Shown here one piece after another: positions 34,501-45,794 of a stretch of 64,000 bases of DNA. The position numbers and the translations under genes are program-made. Numbering within the stretch: position 1 is the first letter of the stretch; each line of letters begins with the position of its first letter. The notes beneath the pieces were generated by a model. That model was not told the origin of the DNA. It saw nothing but the letters and a program-made list of their open reading frames with translations, and did no database searches. The DNA is from Edaphochlamys debaryana (lineage: Eukaryota > Chlorophyta > Chlorophyceae > Chlamydomonadales): NCBI GenBank assembly GCA_016858145.1, contig JAEHOE010000009.1:620001-684000 (forward strand), given 5' to 3'.

Positions 34501-36971
34501 CGGCACTCCGGCGGTACGGCACCCCGGCGGTACGGCACGGCACGGCACCTCCCGGGCCCCACCTGAAGCGGCTCCACCACAGCCGCTGCCAGGGGGTGGT
34601 GGCTTTGGCTCGCCGTATGTCCCAGTCCTGGGCCTTGGCCCCCGTCTGTGAGGTGGTGAAGTGGGCCCAGGTAGGGTGCTCCTCTGGGGGGGTGGGGAAG
34701 GTTGGGGGTGATTTTCGGAGCATTGGAGAGCGGAAGAAGAGATAGAGCGGCAGCCAGCGAGCCCGATGGGGAAGGTTGAGGGAAGGGGAGCAGAGCCCAA
34801 GAAGACTTCGTGAAAGGTGGGCTGGAGGGGGCAAGGGGGGCACGGAGGGCAGCAAGCTGGAGGGGCTGGTCCGCAGGGCCCAGGGAGTCCGACCGGTGCT
34901 GACAGGAGGCAGCCTTGGCGAGCTCTGAGTCCCAACAAGGGCAGCACACAGGTCGGACCCCGGCATTACCCAGTCTCCGTTATTTTCAGACATGCGCGCG
35001 CCATAGCAAGAGCCAGAGCCGTGCAGACCACCTCGCCATCCCCAGCCACCCGACCATCCCAAAGCTGTGCCCCACGCACCGAACAGGCCGAACGCAAACC
35101 GTCGCTCGACGAACCCCACCCGACACGCAGGAGTACTTCTGCCCATTCATACCGGTACCATCCTGTCATCCTCAACCACCCCACCCCCCCGAACCACGCA
35201 CTGAACGGATCGAACGTACCGTAAACCGCCGCTCGTCGAATCCCACCCGACACGCAGGACAACCCCCCGAACCACGCACCGAACAGGTCGAACGTGAACG
35301 CCTCCTGCACCTGCTTCTCCGTCCCTGGCCCCAGCGGGGCCGACGCCAGCTCCCAGGGGTGGGGGTCCCGCGGCGACAACGGGCTTTCCTCGCCCACCGT
35401 CGTGAAGAGCGTGCTAAACCTGGCGCGTTTAAACAGGCTACTCAGCTTGTCTAGACCGCGGCCGCCCGTGAGGGAAGTGCCGCTCCCGCTCCCGCTGCCA
35501 ACGGAGCCTCCGGGCTCAACCGAAGCGCCGGACGCAGGAACGAGAGCCTGGAGAGGGCCGGTGCCAGGGCCCGGGCGGGGCCCGAGCGCCAGCGGTGCGG
35601 GGCCCGGGCGGTCGGCAGGTGCGGGGCTGGCGTTGGGCCCGGCGGGGCCTGGCCCGGGCCCGGGGCCTCCGGTGGGAGGGGCCACAGGGCGCGTAGGCGA
35701 CTCGTCCGGTCCTTCCCCTGCGCCGTGCTGCACCTCCAGATTCACCCGCGCGTCCACCCTTGCCTGGTCAGGGTGGGGTGTGAGGGCGGGAGGGCTTGGA
35801 GCCAGGACGGGGCGTGGGGTGGGGAGCCCAGGGATGTGCACTGAGACTGCTGACTAGGTTTCGGGTTGGGGGCCGCCGGGCAGGGGTGATGCAGGGCCCC
35901 ACCACAAAGCCCATGCCTACGGTACCACACAGCACCACGTGCTACCCTCCGTTCCGAACTTCCCGGCGCCCCGGCCCCCCAAACCCCCCCAGCGTGCTCC
36001 CTCCACACAAAAGGACAGGACCTGCTCACCTAGTACCTCCCAACACATCCACTAAAGGTGTCTTCATGGTGTCACAAAGAAGCAACTTTTGAGCACCCCC
36101 TTACCTTGGCTCCGAACTTGTCCAGCGTCAGCCTCAACACTCGGTCCACCAGGCGGCCCACACGCACCGGCGCCGAGCCCTGCCCCGGCTCCCCGCCCGC
36201 CTGCGACTGCTGCGACGGCCGGTCCCCGGCCCAGGGCTCGGCCCCGGGCGCGGCTGAGGGCTGGAGGGCCAGGGAGGGGGCCTCCAGGGAGCCTTCAAGC
36301 CCGGAGGAGGTCACCGATGCGGCTCCCGGGGCAGCGCCTTCGGGCGCACTGCTGGTGGGGGTGAGGGAAGCCGGGACCGAGAAAGGGCTGGGCCCGATTG
36401 GGCGCTCCGGGACCGGCCCGGGCCTGGGCCCGGCACCCTTGCCAGGCCAGGCGTGGGGCGTGCTCTGGTCGGAGGGGCCCGATCGAGCGCCGCTGATGCG
36501 GCCGAGGCCGAGGCCGGAGCCGCCGCCCGCGGTAAGGCCGGTGCCGGAGCTATCCCGTCCGAGGCCGGAGGAGGCGGCCGTGCCAGCGCGGCGTGTGAGG
36601 GAGGGGGCGGAGGGGCCAGCGCCAGCACGCTAGGGGGGAGAGGCGGGGTGAGGGGAGGCGCCGTGGGGGTCGGGATCTAATCGGCTGTGCAGTTTAATAG
36701 TGACATGGGGAGGTAGCTCCAGGGCTGGCTGCCCTTGGGCACATGGTGAGCCGCCCGCAGCCAGGCCCCCGGTCTACCCTCGAGGGGGCAGCACGGACCC
36801 CCTGCGGAATTCGCTCACCGGTGACTCCAGCTCGGGCTCAACATAGGCGAGGGACATCGCCCGGCGAGCTTCAAGGCTATCGGTGCGCTCCTTCTCCCTC
36901 TCCCGGTCCCTTTCCAGCGCCTGCTTCCGACCATCTTGGGCCGAGCCCGCCACCGCGGCCGCTTGAATCAT
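28522..36971 (-). CDS. Voltage-gated K+ channel with long tails
   Basis: Fifteen exons, all phases consistent: 36819-36971, 36105-36629, 35280-35763, 34563-34683, 34154-34309, 33748-33911, 33411-33483, 33034-33181, 32650-32723, 32372-32405, 32093-32167, 31575-31639, 31296-31371, 29482-30924 and 28522-29205; 1,424 residues. Residues 1-427 are Gly/Ser/Pro-rich with no visible BTB-type T1 domain. S1 lies at about 443-463, S2 481-501 and S3 508-528. S4 (540-555) has six Arg every third position (540, 543, 546, 549, 552, 555). S5 lies at about 576-598, the pore carries TTGYGD (619-624), and S6 (634-656) ends in PIAVIGGNF, like the Kv PVP gate region. The 34-nt exon at 32372-32405 encodes the start of S6. 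The C-terminal 750 residues are low complexity with a coiled-coil-like helix near 692-735. A plasma-membrane or ciliary outward K+ conductance is inferred. Confidence 0.88.
30518..30545. repeat. (CCG)n microsatellite in K+ channel coding exon
   Basis: A run of CCG triplets within the large exon 14, translated on the minus strand as a polyglycine tract. Length variation here would stay in frame. Confidence 0.7.
31617..31980. repeat. Intronic tandem repeats derived from K+ channel exon 12
   Basis: The exon 12 acceptor end (31623-31660) recurs at 31742-31779 with one mismatch in 38 bases. A CAGCCATCTC-containing segment recurs at 31842 and 31962, and a GCCGAGAGTGGCGTCA segment at 31668 and 31918. 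Together they indicate a decaying tandem array with a period of about 119-125 bp. Confidence 0.65.
35071..35300. repeat. Triplicated exon 3-intron junction of K+ channel gene
   Basis: The exon 3 donor junction (boundary at 35280) has two further copies within the following intron, with the equivalent boundary near 35202 and 35080. Each copy keeps the GTGCGTGG-type donor context on the minus strand. The associated CACCCGACACGCAGGA segment occurs at least twice (35121 and 35242). Confidence 0.65.
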
Positions 36972-37751
36972 TCTGACAACTCAAGCGCCGAGGCTTTGCC
37001 AATAATTACACTGCCATCACCGAGACATAGCTGTGCGGTCAACGCGGTCACGGCATGCGCGCTCGAGCGCGGAGTCAGTTCGCCAGCGTTCGGCTATCCG
37101 TGGTTTGCAATCGAGTTGCATTCTGTTGGTTGCATTAACGCGCGATGCTTACGTCGCAAGTTCGTCCAAACAGACGTCCTCAAAGCAGAAACGCTCCGGC
37201 AAGCCCGACAGCGGTATGCTGCGAGCCAACCACGGCGGTGGCATAGGTCTATCTGTTGTTGATTGCAGTTCTCGACAACACGGGGAGCTACCGCCGTGCC
37301 CGCGTGCCGTTCCTCCCTGCTGCCCTCCGTCCCCCCCGCCGCGCTTGCTGCTGCTCGTTGCTTGCCCCGCACCCCTTCAATGCCCCCCCCCCCGCAGGAA
37401 TGCAGGTCAACACCGGGTTCCTTTGTGCACGGTCGGGATGCGCCTGAACTGCATGGGAGCCGACCCGGCGGACCCCGGCAAAGTGGCCCAATTGCCACCA
37501 GAGAGTCACAAAGGGAGAGACAGTACTTTAAGCTAGTGTGCACACATGCAGCTTTAAAGTAACTCGCGACCTGCTTGCCGAACCTCCTGCGCTCGCTTTG
37601 GTCACAACGACGTGCACGACGTGGTCTTAGCAACCCATACATCAAGCGTGGTAACTTGATTGTAATTCAGCGCTGCCGTCTCCCCGCGAGCACTTTTAGC
37701 AATCAGTCGACTGCGATTCAGCGCAGCCCAGCTGTCGGCTCGGCTATCAGG
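36972..37751. promoter_or_regulatory. Divergent promoter region with inverted repeat
   Basis: 780 bp between the start codons of the minus-strand K+ channel and the plus-strand FAD monooxygenase. An imperfect inverted repeat of about 13 bp per arm (TACTTTAAGCT / AGCTTTAAAGTA) lies at 37522-37564 around GTGTGCACAC. It is AT-rich against a GC-rich background and a plausible regulatory palindrome. A poly(C) run lies at about 37383-37394. Confidence 0.45.
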
Positions 37752-40700
37752 ATGAACGCCCATATGGGCTTGCAATCTCGCGGGTCTACGCTTCAAGGGA
37801 GGCAGCCGCAGCTGCCCCTCGCGGCGCCCGCTCCGATGACCCCGTCGGCGACTTCCAGCCGGCCATGCCGGGCCCACTCGAGCCGCTGTGGGCCCCTGCA
37901 ATCTGGTCACAACCAGCCAAAGAGCCTGACGCCACTGCCCGGGCGGCTGGTGCCTCACCTGCTCCCTCGGGATCGAACATCCACCATCACCCGGACCTTC
38001 GCTGATCCCGTGATGGAGGCGCCGGACGTTGATGACGAGATTGAGGCGCCACGGTACGCATACGGACACAGGACCCTTATACGTGCTAACGTCCAACACT
38101 AGCACCTGCAAACCCAACGAAGGCCGAGGTGGCCGGCGGCGCGTGGGGGTCCTTCGGGGGAACGGGATGTCGGCCGCGGCGCCAGTGCCCTCTCCCTCCA
38201 TCCGCCCATCCTTTCCCTCCCGCCCTCAGATGGGACCCAACCAAGCTGACGGCAGTCATTGTCGGCGCGGGGCCCACGGGGGCCCTGGCCGCACACTACT
38301 TCGCCATGCGGGGTTACACGGTGCAGGTGCGTGACCCTCGGGCCCGGGGCCCCTCCCGCCCGAACAACCGGCCCCCCCTCCCGGCCCGCCTCGCCCCACA
38401 CCCCTCCAACCCCGACAGCCACCCGCACCCCCACGGCCCCACGGCCCCTCGGCCCTCGGCCCTGGGTCGCTCTCCCCTAAACGAACTACCCCCCACCCGG
38501 CCCGCGTTGCCCCACACCCATCGACAATGACGGTTCCTAGCGAACCACCTTCAGGACTTAGTTGGTTTCGATTTGGGTTTGGGGCCACGCCGGGACAGCT
38601 GCACGCCGGGCCCTGCCGTGCCACTAGCACTGGCCACGGCGCCGTGGGGCTGGCCGCGGCCCGTGTGGGCCGAGGCGGGCGGGGGGGCACAGCGCTGGAG
38701 CGGCAGAGCACAGGGTCGGGTTTGGCCTGCGTGGTCGTGTCGTGCTCAAGACGGAGCGGACAGGGGCCGGGCTTGCAGTCAGCGGACAGAGTCGCTTGCC
38801 ACACCCTAAAGGCCTCCCCTCACCGCCGTACTGCATTATGCCCGGCCGCTGCCCCGCAGGTGTACGACAAGGGCCCTCGGCCGCAGCCCGGGGACGCCTC
38901 GAGCGTGCCCCTGGTCCTCACCAGCCGGTAGGGGTGAGGGGGGGGGGGCACGAGGGCTGGGGGGGGGGGGGTGACAGCGTGAGCCACGTCCGTTGTGCCG
39001 TGCCGAAGGGAGCCCTCACGACGACCCCTCGCCTTATCCCTCACGATGGGCGCCATCGCCCATGGGGCGCTATACCTGGGCCCCTCCTGCCCCCCACCTT
39101 CACCTCTCAATCTCCCTCTCCCGTCCTCGCCCTGACCTCTGCCCCCTCCTCAACCCTCTCTTGGGGCGCGATCACCCATGGGGAGCTGTACCTGGACTCC
39201 CATGCGCCCCATCCTTCCCCTTGACCTCCCGTCCTCCCCCTCACCCTCTCTACCCCCTTCCCCTACCCCCTCCACCCCTCCAGTGGCGCCATCGCGTATG
39301 AGGAGCTGTCCCTGGACTCGCAGCACCGCGTGGGCCCCCGCGGCACCCCCCTGAGGGGCGTGTGGCGCCTGGGGCAGGGCCGGGAGCTGCAGGAGGTGGA
39401 CACCACCTCGGGATACCGCCGGACGTTCGTGGTGGACCGGTCGGGTGGGTAGGGGGGGGAGGCAAGAGGGGGGAGAGGCAAGAGGGAAGGGGGAGGAGGC
39501 AAGAGGGAAGGGGGATGCAAGAAGGAAGGGGGAGGAGGCAAGAGAGGGGGGATGCAAGAGGGACGGGGGCGGGAGGTGGACTCGACCTCCGGCTTTCACC
39601 GCACAGTAGTGGTGGACCGGTCGGGTGGGCATAGGGGGGGAGGCAGGAAGGGCAGGCAGACACGAGGAGGGGGGGCCAAGAGAAAGGGGAGTAGCATTGA
39701 GGAGGGGGGAGGCAAGAGGGAAGGAGGGAGGCAGGAGGGAGAGGGGAGTCAAGCGAGGGCGAGAGCGGTGGACAGGGATGGTAGAGGAGATGGACCTTCG
39801 TGGGAGACCCTTCGGCTTGAGCGGAAGCGCACCTGTGGACAGTGACGGGAGCAGCTTGCGCAGGGGGCACCTCATCAGGTGTGGCGTTGGTGAGGAGCTC
39901 GGGAGTCCCCTCTCGTAGGCGGGGACAGCGCCCAGGGCAAGAGGGGAGGGGAGGGAGGGTTGGGGAGGGAGGGAGAGACAAGAGGGAGGGGAAGAGATGG
40001 GGCGGCACACGGGCGGTGGCCAGATCTTTTGGAGTGGGGTGGAGGCCGCAGCAACGGGCGAACGACCCAGACTGGAGAGGCCAGCACGGCCACCCTCCCT
40101 CACCCGCCGTCCTCCTACCGCCCTCTTGCCTACCCCCTCCCCTTACCCCCTTCTCCCCCACCAACCTCAGGCATGGCCTCGGACCTGATTGCGGAGGCGG
40201 AGAAGCGCTACCCGGGCAAGGTGACCTTCCACTTCGGCACGGGTGAGTCATGCAGACACACGCATGAGTCACGCATGAGTCACGGCGTGGTCCGGCGGCC
40301 CGACGCGGGACTGCCGTACGGGCTTGGGCCACCAGAGGGCGGCTGCGCGCCCTGCCAACCGCCAGCAAAGGGGAGGGACCGGGAGTACAAAAGAAGTGCG
40401 GGCGTACATAAGAAGCTTCCCACACGAGTATTTCCAACTTCGTCCTTGGCGCGAACCTTCCAAACTCCCAACTGCACCACCCCCCAGAGCTGGTCCGCGC
40501 CGAGCTCAAGAACCGCAACGCCGTGGTGAAGCCCGCGGGGGCGGCCGCCGGGGAGGGCGAGGTGGAGGTGTCGTACGACCTGCTTGTGGGGGCGGACGGT
40601 GTGGGCAGCACGGTGCGGGACATCCTCAAGGTGGGCCACACGGGGGGGGGGGGAAGGGGGGGGGAGGGGAAGGGGGGGGCGGAGGAGGGGAAGGGGGCGA

Positions 40701-43700
40701 GGGGGGATGGCGGAGGTTACCGCAGGGAAAGCCAGGATACGTAGCGGGACATCCTCAAGGTGGGCTGGGGGGCAGGGGTGGGCCACATGGGGGAGGGCGG
40801 GAAAGGATGAAGGGGCAGCGGGGTTCGGGGAACGGAGCTGGGAGGTGGGGGGCCGGGCTTCCCTCTCAGCTGGGCTGAGGGACATCCCTCAAGGTGGGCC
40901 GAGGGCGAGGGGGCAGGGCGGGGAAGGGCGGGGAAGGGTAGGGGGAGTAACGGACCGAAGCTGGGAGGTGGGCGGCAGCAGGTGGTGAGGAGACTGGGGG
41001 CTCGCCTCTTGTTGGCTGCTCGCTTGCTCCGCGCCGATTGGCTGGATGCATGCAGAGGTGGAGCGGCGGCGGCCAAATTCCAAGCCAAGCCGCTTTTCTG
41101 GAGTCTTCTCGTTCGGTCCTCATGTCTTAGCCGAGCATCTCGTGGCACGCCCCAAACCCAACCCGGCCCTCCCCTCCCGCCCATCCCACCCCCCCTGCTC
41201 CCTCCCCCCAGGCCAAAGTCAAGGACTTCCGCGTCACCTCCCCCGTGGCGGACGAGGGCGCGGCCTTCAAGCCCCTGCGCCGCCTGCCCCCCCCCTCCAA
41301 GGAGTTCCTGCTGGGCTTCTTCACGCACCGGCCGCAGGCAAGGAGGGAGGGGGTGGGCCAAGGACGGGGGCGGGAATCGCAAGGGGCAGGGTCGGGTGCT
41401 GGGGGGCTGGTCAGGGGCGTATGCGTCCTACCCCGAATCCTACCCGAATCCTACCCTGAATCCCTAACCCTCGCACTTCAACATGCTTTCCTCCGATCTC
41501 ACCCACGCCCACCCCACCCCAGGAGTACCTGTACGAGTGGTCCAAGCCCGGCGCCCCCACGCTGCGCCTCTTCCTGGACCAGGGCGGCACCGCCTGCGGG
41601 ACACTGGCGGCGCCGCTGCCGGGGGGGTGGGGCGCCGCCGAGTGGGGCGACGGGGCGCGCGTGGCGGCGGCGCTGGCGGCGGCGTACCCTGGGTTGCCGG
41701 AGGAGTGGGTGACGGCGATCGGGGAGCAGGTGGGTGGGGGTGGGGGTGTATGGATGGGGCGGGGTGGCGGGGATTGGGGAGCAAGGTCGGGGGTACGTTG
41801 GAAGGGGAGGCGGCCTGTGGGCGCGGAGACTTGGGGGCCAAGCATCCAGCCCGTCTCCTTGCAGAGCTTTGACCTGGAAGTGGTGGCCTCATTGCAGGTG
41901 TCATCACCCTCCTCGGCGCCGCCACGGGTGCCCACATTGCTCCAGGTGGGGAGGGGCTGGCTTGGCCGTGCTGCACATAGGGCCCCTTGCATACATGCCC
42001 CCAGCCTGCCCCTGCCGGAATTTTCCTCTCACCCTAGGCGCCCCCGCTTGCGCTGAAGCCGGCCACACAGTTAGGTTACCGCATGCAAGCCCCACTGCAC
42101 CACTGAACTCCCGCTTCTTTCCCCTGCCGTGCGCTGCGTGCTGCGAACGGCATGCAGTGCAACCAGTTCCACGGCCCGCGTGCTGTGCTGGTGGGGGACG
42201 CGGCGCACGGCGTGACGGCGGCGGGGACCCCAGTGGGCGCGGGGCAGGGGCCCTCGGCGGCGGTGGAGAGCGTGCGGACGCTGGCGCTGGTGCTGAGGGG
42301 GGCGCAGGTGGGTGGGGAGGGAGAGGGGGGGGGAGGGGGGGGGGGGGGGGGGGAGGGGGGGGGAAAGGTCAGCGGGTGTAGAGACCGGTAGGAGGGGGAC
42401 GCGGGCTTAGCGAGCCGCACCACCCCCCGGTGCGGAGGCCCACTGAGGGGCAAGGGGGCCGCTCAAGCCTGCCAACCGCCTAACCACCCAACCGCCCAAC
42501 CGCCAACCGCAGGACGACCTGGACAAGGTGCCCGAGGTGTACTCCAACGTCCGCAGCGATGCGGTTATGGCCATGCAGACCCTGGAGTTCATGGAGGCAA
42601 GGGGGGGGAGGGGAGGGAGGGGGGGGGAAGGAGAAGGGGAAAGGGTCGGGTTGCGACAACAGTATCGGGCGAGTCGTTTGGTTCAGTTCAGCTGGGTAGG
42701 GCAAGGACCCGTGCAAGTGGTCCGACACGCCCTTCCTCCTCCTCCCCCCCCCCCCCCCCTAGGTGACCAACCCCGACGCTGGGCGGCAGGTCAAGTTCGC
42801 CTCCCCCTGGTACTCCATAGCGGCCTTCTTCGTGCAGGTGGGGGGGAGAGGGGGAGGGGGGGAGGAGGGGGAAGGGACGGAGGCTGGGGAGGGCAGTGGC
42901 AGGCAAGCAGGGCGGGGCACAGCCTCGGGTGCGCCTTCGTGGTGTGGGTGTGGGTGTGGGAAAAGATTATGGAGGATGCAGGTGGATGGGTCTGGGCGAG
43001 CTGGGTGGAGGCACGCAGTAGGGTAGGCGACTGAGGAGGGCTTCCAGGCCGGCACGAGCAGCGGCAGGGGCTCGCTTACCTGGCCGCGTTACCCTGAAGC
43101 CGGCCGACTCACACCCTCAGCCTCCCTCGTCCACCCCAATGCCCCCCTCAGTGCTTCCGCGCGCTCTCCCACTTCGTGGGTGCCATCCTCTCCTTCATCG
43201 CGCCGGGGAGGTTCCTGTCGGCGCCACAGGTGAGAGGGGGAGCGCAGTCACTGTACTGACTGCATTTCTGAGCAGGCGCAACGATCTATGGCGCAACGGT
43301 CAATGTGCACTGGACTCAACACCTGGCTGTCTTCTTTGCCGTCCGCTTGCCGCCTGCGTACCGCCACCCCTCAAGCGGCAGCCCCACCCGTCCCGCCCCA
43401 TCCTCACCCCAACCCCTTCCCTAACCTCAACTCCAACCCCCAACCCCAACCCCAGGTCGTGTCCCGTCTGGAGGACCGCCGCATCGGCTACAGCGAGGTC
43501 ATGAAGATGCTGCAGGTACGACGCAACGTGTACGGCAACCCACGTGCGGTACACATCCGGTTCCGTACGCTTCCTCGCTGCGGGCGGTGTGCTTGCTGCT
43601 CCCTCGTTCCCGCCTTGGCGCCGAGGCTGCCCCTTCGCATCCCAGCCCCCACCCCACTCTCCCCCCACCCCTTGACCCCACCCTCCCCCAGGGCTACGCC

Positions 43701-43775
43701 ACCCCCGTTGTGGTGCTGGTGCTGGGCTGCATCGTGTTCGCCCTGTTCAAGGGCTACAGCAGGGTGCTGGCGTAA
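37752..43775 (+). CDS. FAD monooxygenase, kynurenine 3-monooxygenase type
   Basis: Fifteen exons: 37752-38053, 38230-38326, 38860-38927, 39284-39444, 40171-40242, 40488-40630, 41212-41337, 41523-41729, 41865-41897, 42158-42307, 42513-42596, 42763-42837, 43152-43229, 43456-43515 and 43692-43775; 579 residues, all in phase. Introns 7 and 11 have GC donors. A ~95-residue Ser/Arg/Pro-rich N-terminus suggests plastid targeting. The Rossmann motif AVIVGAGPTGALAA (GAGPTG 113-118), the DG motif LLVGADGVGSTVR (265-277) and VLVGDAAH (413-420) are the three FAD/NADPH signatures of class A flavin monooxygenases. A C-terminal hydrophobic helix (about 556-572) suggests membrane anchoring, as in kynurenine 3-monooxygenase. 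The substrate cannot be fixed from sequence. Exon 9 (11 codons) is the least certain. The 3' half is duplicated downstream as a pseudogene. Confidence 0.85.
39391..39635. repeat. Duplicated end of monooxygenase exon 4
   Basis: Positions 39391-39450 (exon 4 end plus donor) recur at 39571-39630. The copy reads EVDSTSGFHRTVVVDRSG against EVDTTSGYRRTFVVDRSG in the exon, and its donor GTGGGC is intact. See findings. Confidence 0.75.
40613..40902. repeat. Triplicated end of monooxygenase exon 6
   Basis: The exon 6 end CGGGACATCCTCAAG followed by GTGGGC (boundary 40630) recurs with boundaries at 40759 and 40893. The last copy carries one inserted C. Spacings are 129 and 134 bp. Confidence 0.75.
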
Positions 43776-45261
43776 GGAGCGGGGGCCACGGGGGCTGGCA
43801 GAGGGGCTATGGGAGAGGGCGAGGAAAGGGTGCTGGTCTGAGGTGCCCGGGGTTCAAGGAGGACGGATGCTGGGAGGCTGGCGCCGGGCGCGGGCGGTCC
43901 ATACCGGTGAGCCTGAGGCGGCGCCGTCGGGTCAGCACGGCTGGGCCCTTGCAAGCGGCCCCACGGCGCAAGACCCCGGGCCCCAAGGAACGGTGCATGC
44001 AGGCAATTCCTCACGGCAGCTGAAGCGGCGGGTGCGGGCGGCGGGGTTACGATTACCATGACGACCTGGGGCTCGAGCACCGTGCTGGCAGGTTGTAGCC
44101 TGAGGATGAAGCGGGCATGGTTAGCTGGAGGCCAGTTGACCAGTTTTGACGAAGCTATGGCCAGCACGTCAGGCCCGGGGGTTAAGATGCGGGGAGGGCA
44201 GGTGATGCCTTTAGGCTAGCGTGCCCCATCAACCTGTAAGGTCTACGTAAGGTGTCTACATCCCTGCAGTAGGGTGGGCCTCGCCCGAACGCCAGATTCG
44301 GGTGCCACGCCCCACGGGAAACTGGACGCGGTGGCGGCAAGTGCGGGTCAGCTGACGGGCGTTCGTACAGTTGACCCTGCAACGCCCCAGGCCAGCAGCC
44401 TAAGGATGGCGTGGCGTGCATGAGACTGAGGCGCAGGCTGCAGGGGCAAGGAGGGGCGGGCTGGAGGGCTGGCGTGCGGGCGTGAAGGGCGTGGCACCCC
44501 AGTCCCCAGCGGACAAAGGGTGTGGAGTCCGGCAGAGGTGACAACTTGATGGAGGTCACTATGGAAACACAATGGAATCCACACACCAATGATCGTCGAC
44601 ATGCGCAGAATGGTGCAAGCAACGGATGGTGCAAGCACCGACAGAAGCCCAGAAGTCACTGTAACACACTCCTGTGCACGTAGGATGGCCTGCTCGGTGC
44701 GAGTCAGCCGGTAGCTGAGCACAAGACGCAGGATGAAACGGATGACCCGAGGCAGAGCCCCAATGTATCAAAGAAAGGAGCCTGAGTGCAAGGCCTAAAC
44801 GGGGGCCGGGCGCCCGCGCGCCGGACCCCCGGACGCCCGCGCGCCGCCACCGCAACCACCAGCGCCGCCACAGGGGACACCGCTAGCAATAACAAGTTTC
44901 AACTCGTAAGGGCCCCCCGTTCATAGGCGGCTGCGCTTCACGCCCCGTTGTCTACAATACTCATCACTGCCGCCACCCCAACCAGTGGATCTCTGGCCCA
45001 ATAAAAAGGGCAAAGCGTAAACGAGGGCCGGGCGCCCGCGCGCCGGACCCCCACGCGATGCGGCTTCCTGCCACGTTGATTTCTCGTCTCACCCCCGGAC
45101 GCCCGCGCGCCGGATTCCCATTCGACGCGGCTTCCTGCCCCGGACGCCCGCGCGCCGCCACCGCATGCTTCGAATGCCACCGTTACCGTTACCGCCACCA
45201 ACGGATCCACCCTCGAGCGCCGCCGCCGTTACCATCACCGCCGCCCGTTCACACCGCCCGT
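43776..45261. other. 3' region with GC-rich palindromic repeats
   Basis: Downstream of the monooxygenase. A TGTAA signal lies at 44235-44239. The motif GACGCCCGCGCGCC or GGCGCCCGCGCGCC recurs at about 44806, 44832, 45029, 45099 and 45141. No coding exon could be supported before the minus-strand gene end at 45262. Confidence 0.5.
44235..44239 (+). terminator. TGTAA poly(A) signal of FAD monooxygenase
   Basis: TGTAA about 460 nt after the stop codon at 43775, in the expected orientation. Confidence 0.5.
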
Positions 45262-45794
45262 TCACACCGCGTCGGCAACAGCGTCGGCGGGTCCAGCAGA
45301 GACATTCTCCACGTCCACAGCGGCCGCGTTGATGGGGACGACAGCATTGGCAGCGTTGGCAGGGCCTGCGGGCAGACGGACAGGGACCGTCAGCATGGTA
45401 CTTCCAAGGAGCCCACCCTGGTGTCTGTTGATGTTCACCGCCCCCCCCCTTTCAACCCTTCCGAGGGTTCCCCATGCTCTTGGCGTCTACATGCCCGCAT
45501 GGCGCATGGCTGCTTCGCCTCCACGATGCGCCTGCTTGCCAAGTTGCTCATCCTCAAACCCTTTCACCACCACCACACACACACGACATGCCCGTTGGGT
45601 TCGGGGTGGGGCCCGGCCTCGGCCCCGGCGAAGCCCTCTCCGCTCGGGCTGCTCGGCCGGGTTCCAGTACTCCTCGCTCGCAATAATCGCATTCCCGCGT
45701 TCTCATTACCCTCGCATACTACTCGGCTACCCACGACGGAAAGCTCACCCCCGTGTCCCCGGGCAGCCAGCAGTGGGCCGAAGGTACGGATGGC
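45262..45794 (-). CDS. 3' exons of an unidentified minus-strand gene (copy 1)
   Basis: Two exons at 45749-45794 and 45262-45365 join in phase. They read AIRTFGPLLAARGHG, then a Gly across the junction, then PANAANAVVPINAAAVDVEN and a short tail ending in ADAVADAV and a stop. The same two exons, with identical lengths (46 and 104 nt) and intact splice sites, occur in unit 2 at 52406-52451 and 51957-52060. No upstream exon could be joined. The protein is not recognised. Preservation of frame and borders in both copies argues for a real gene end, or one that was functional until recently. Confidence 0.5.

Noticed and set aside
42301..42365. Poly(G) tracts as G-quadruplex regulatory elements
   Set aside because: Such tracts occur in most introns here, so no individual function can be argued.
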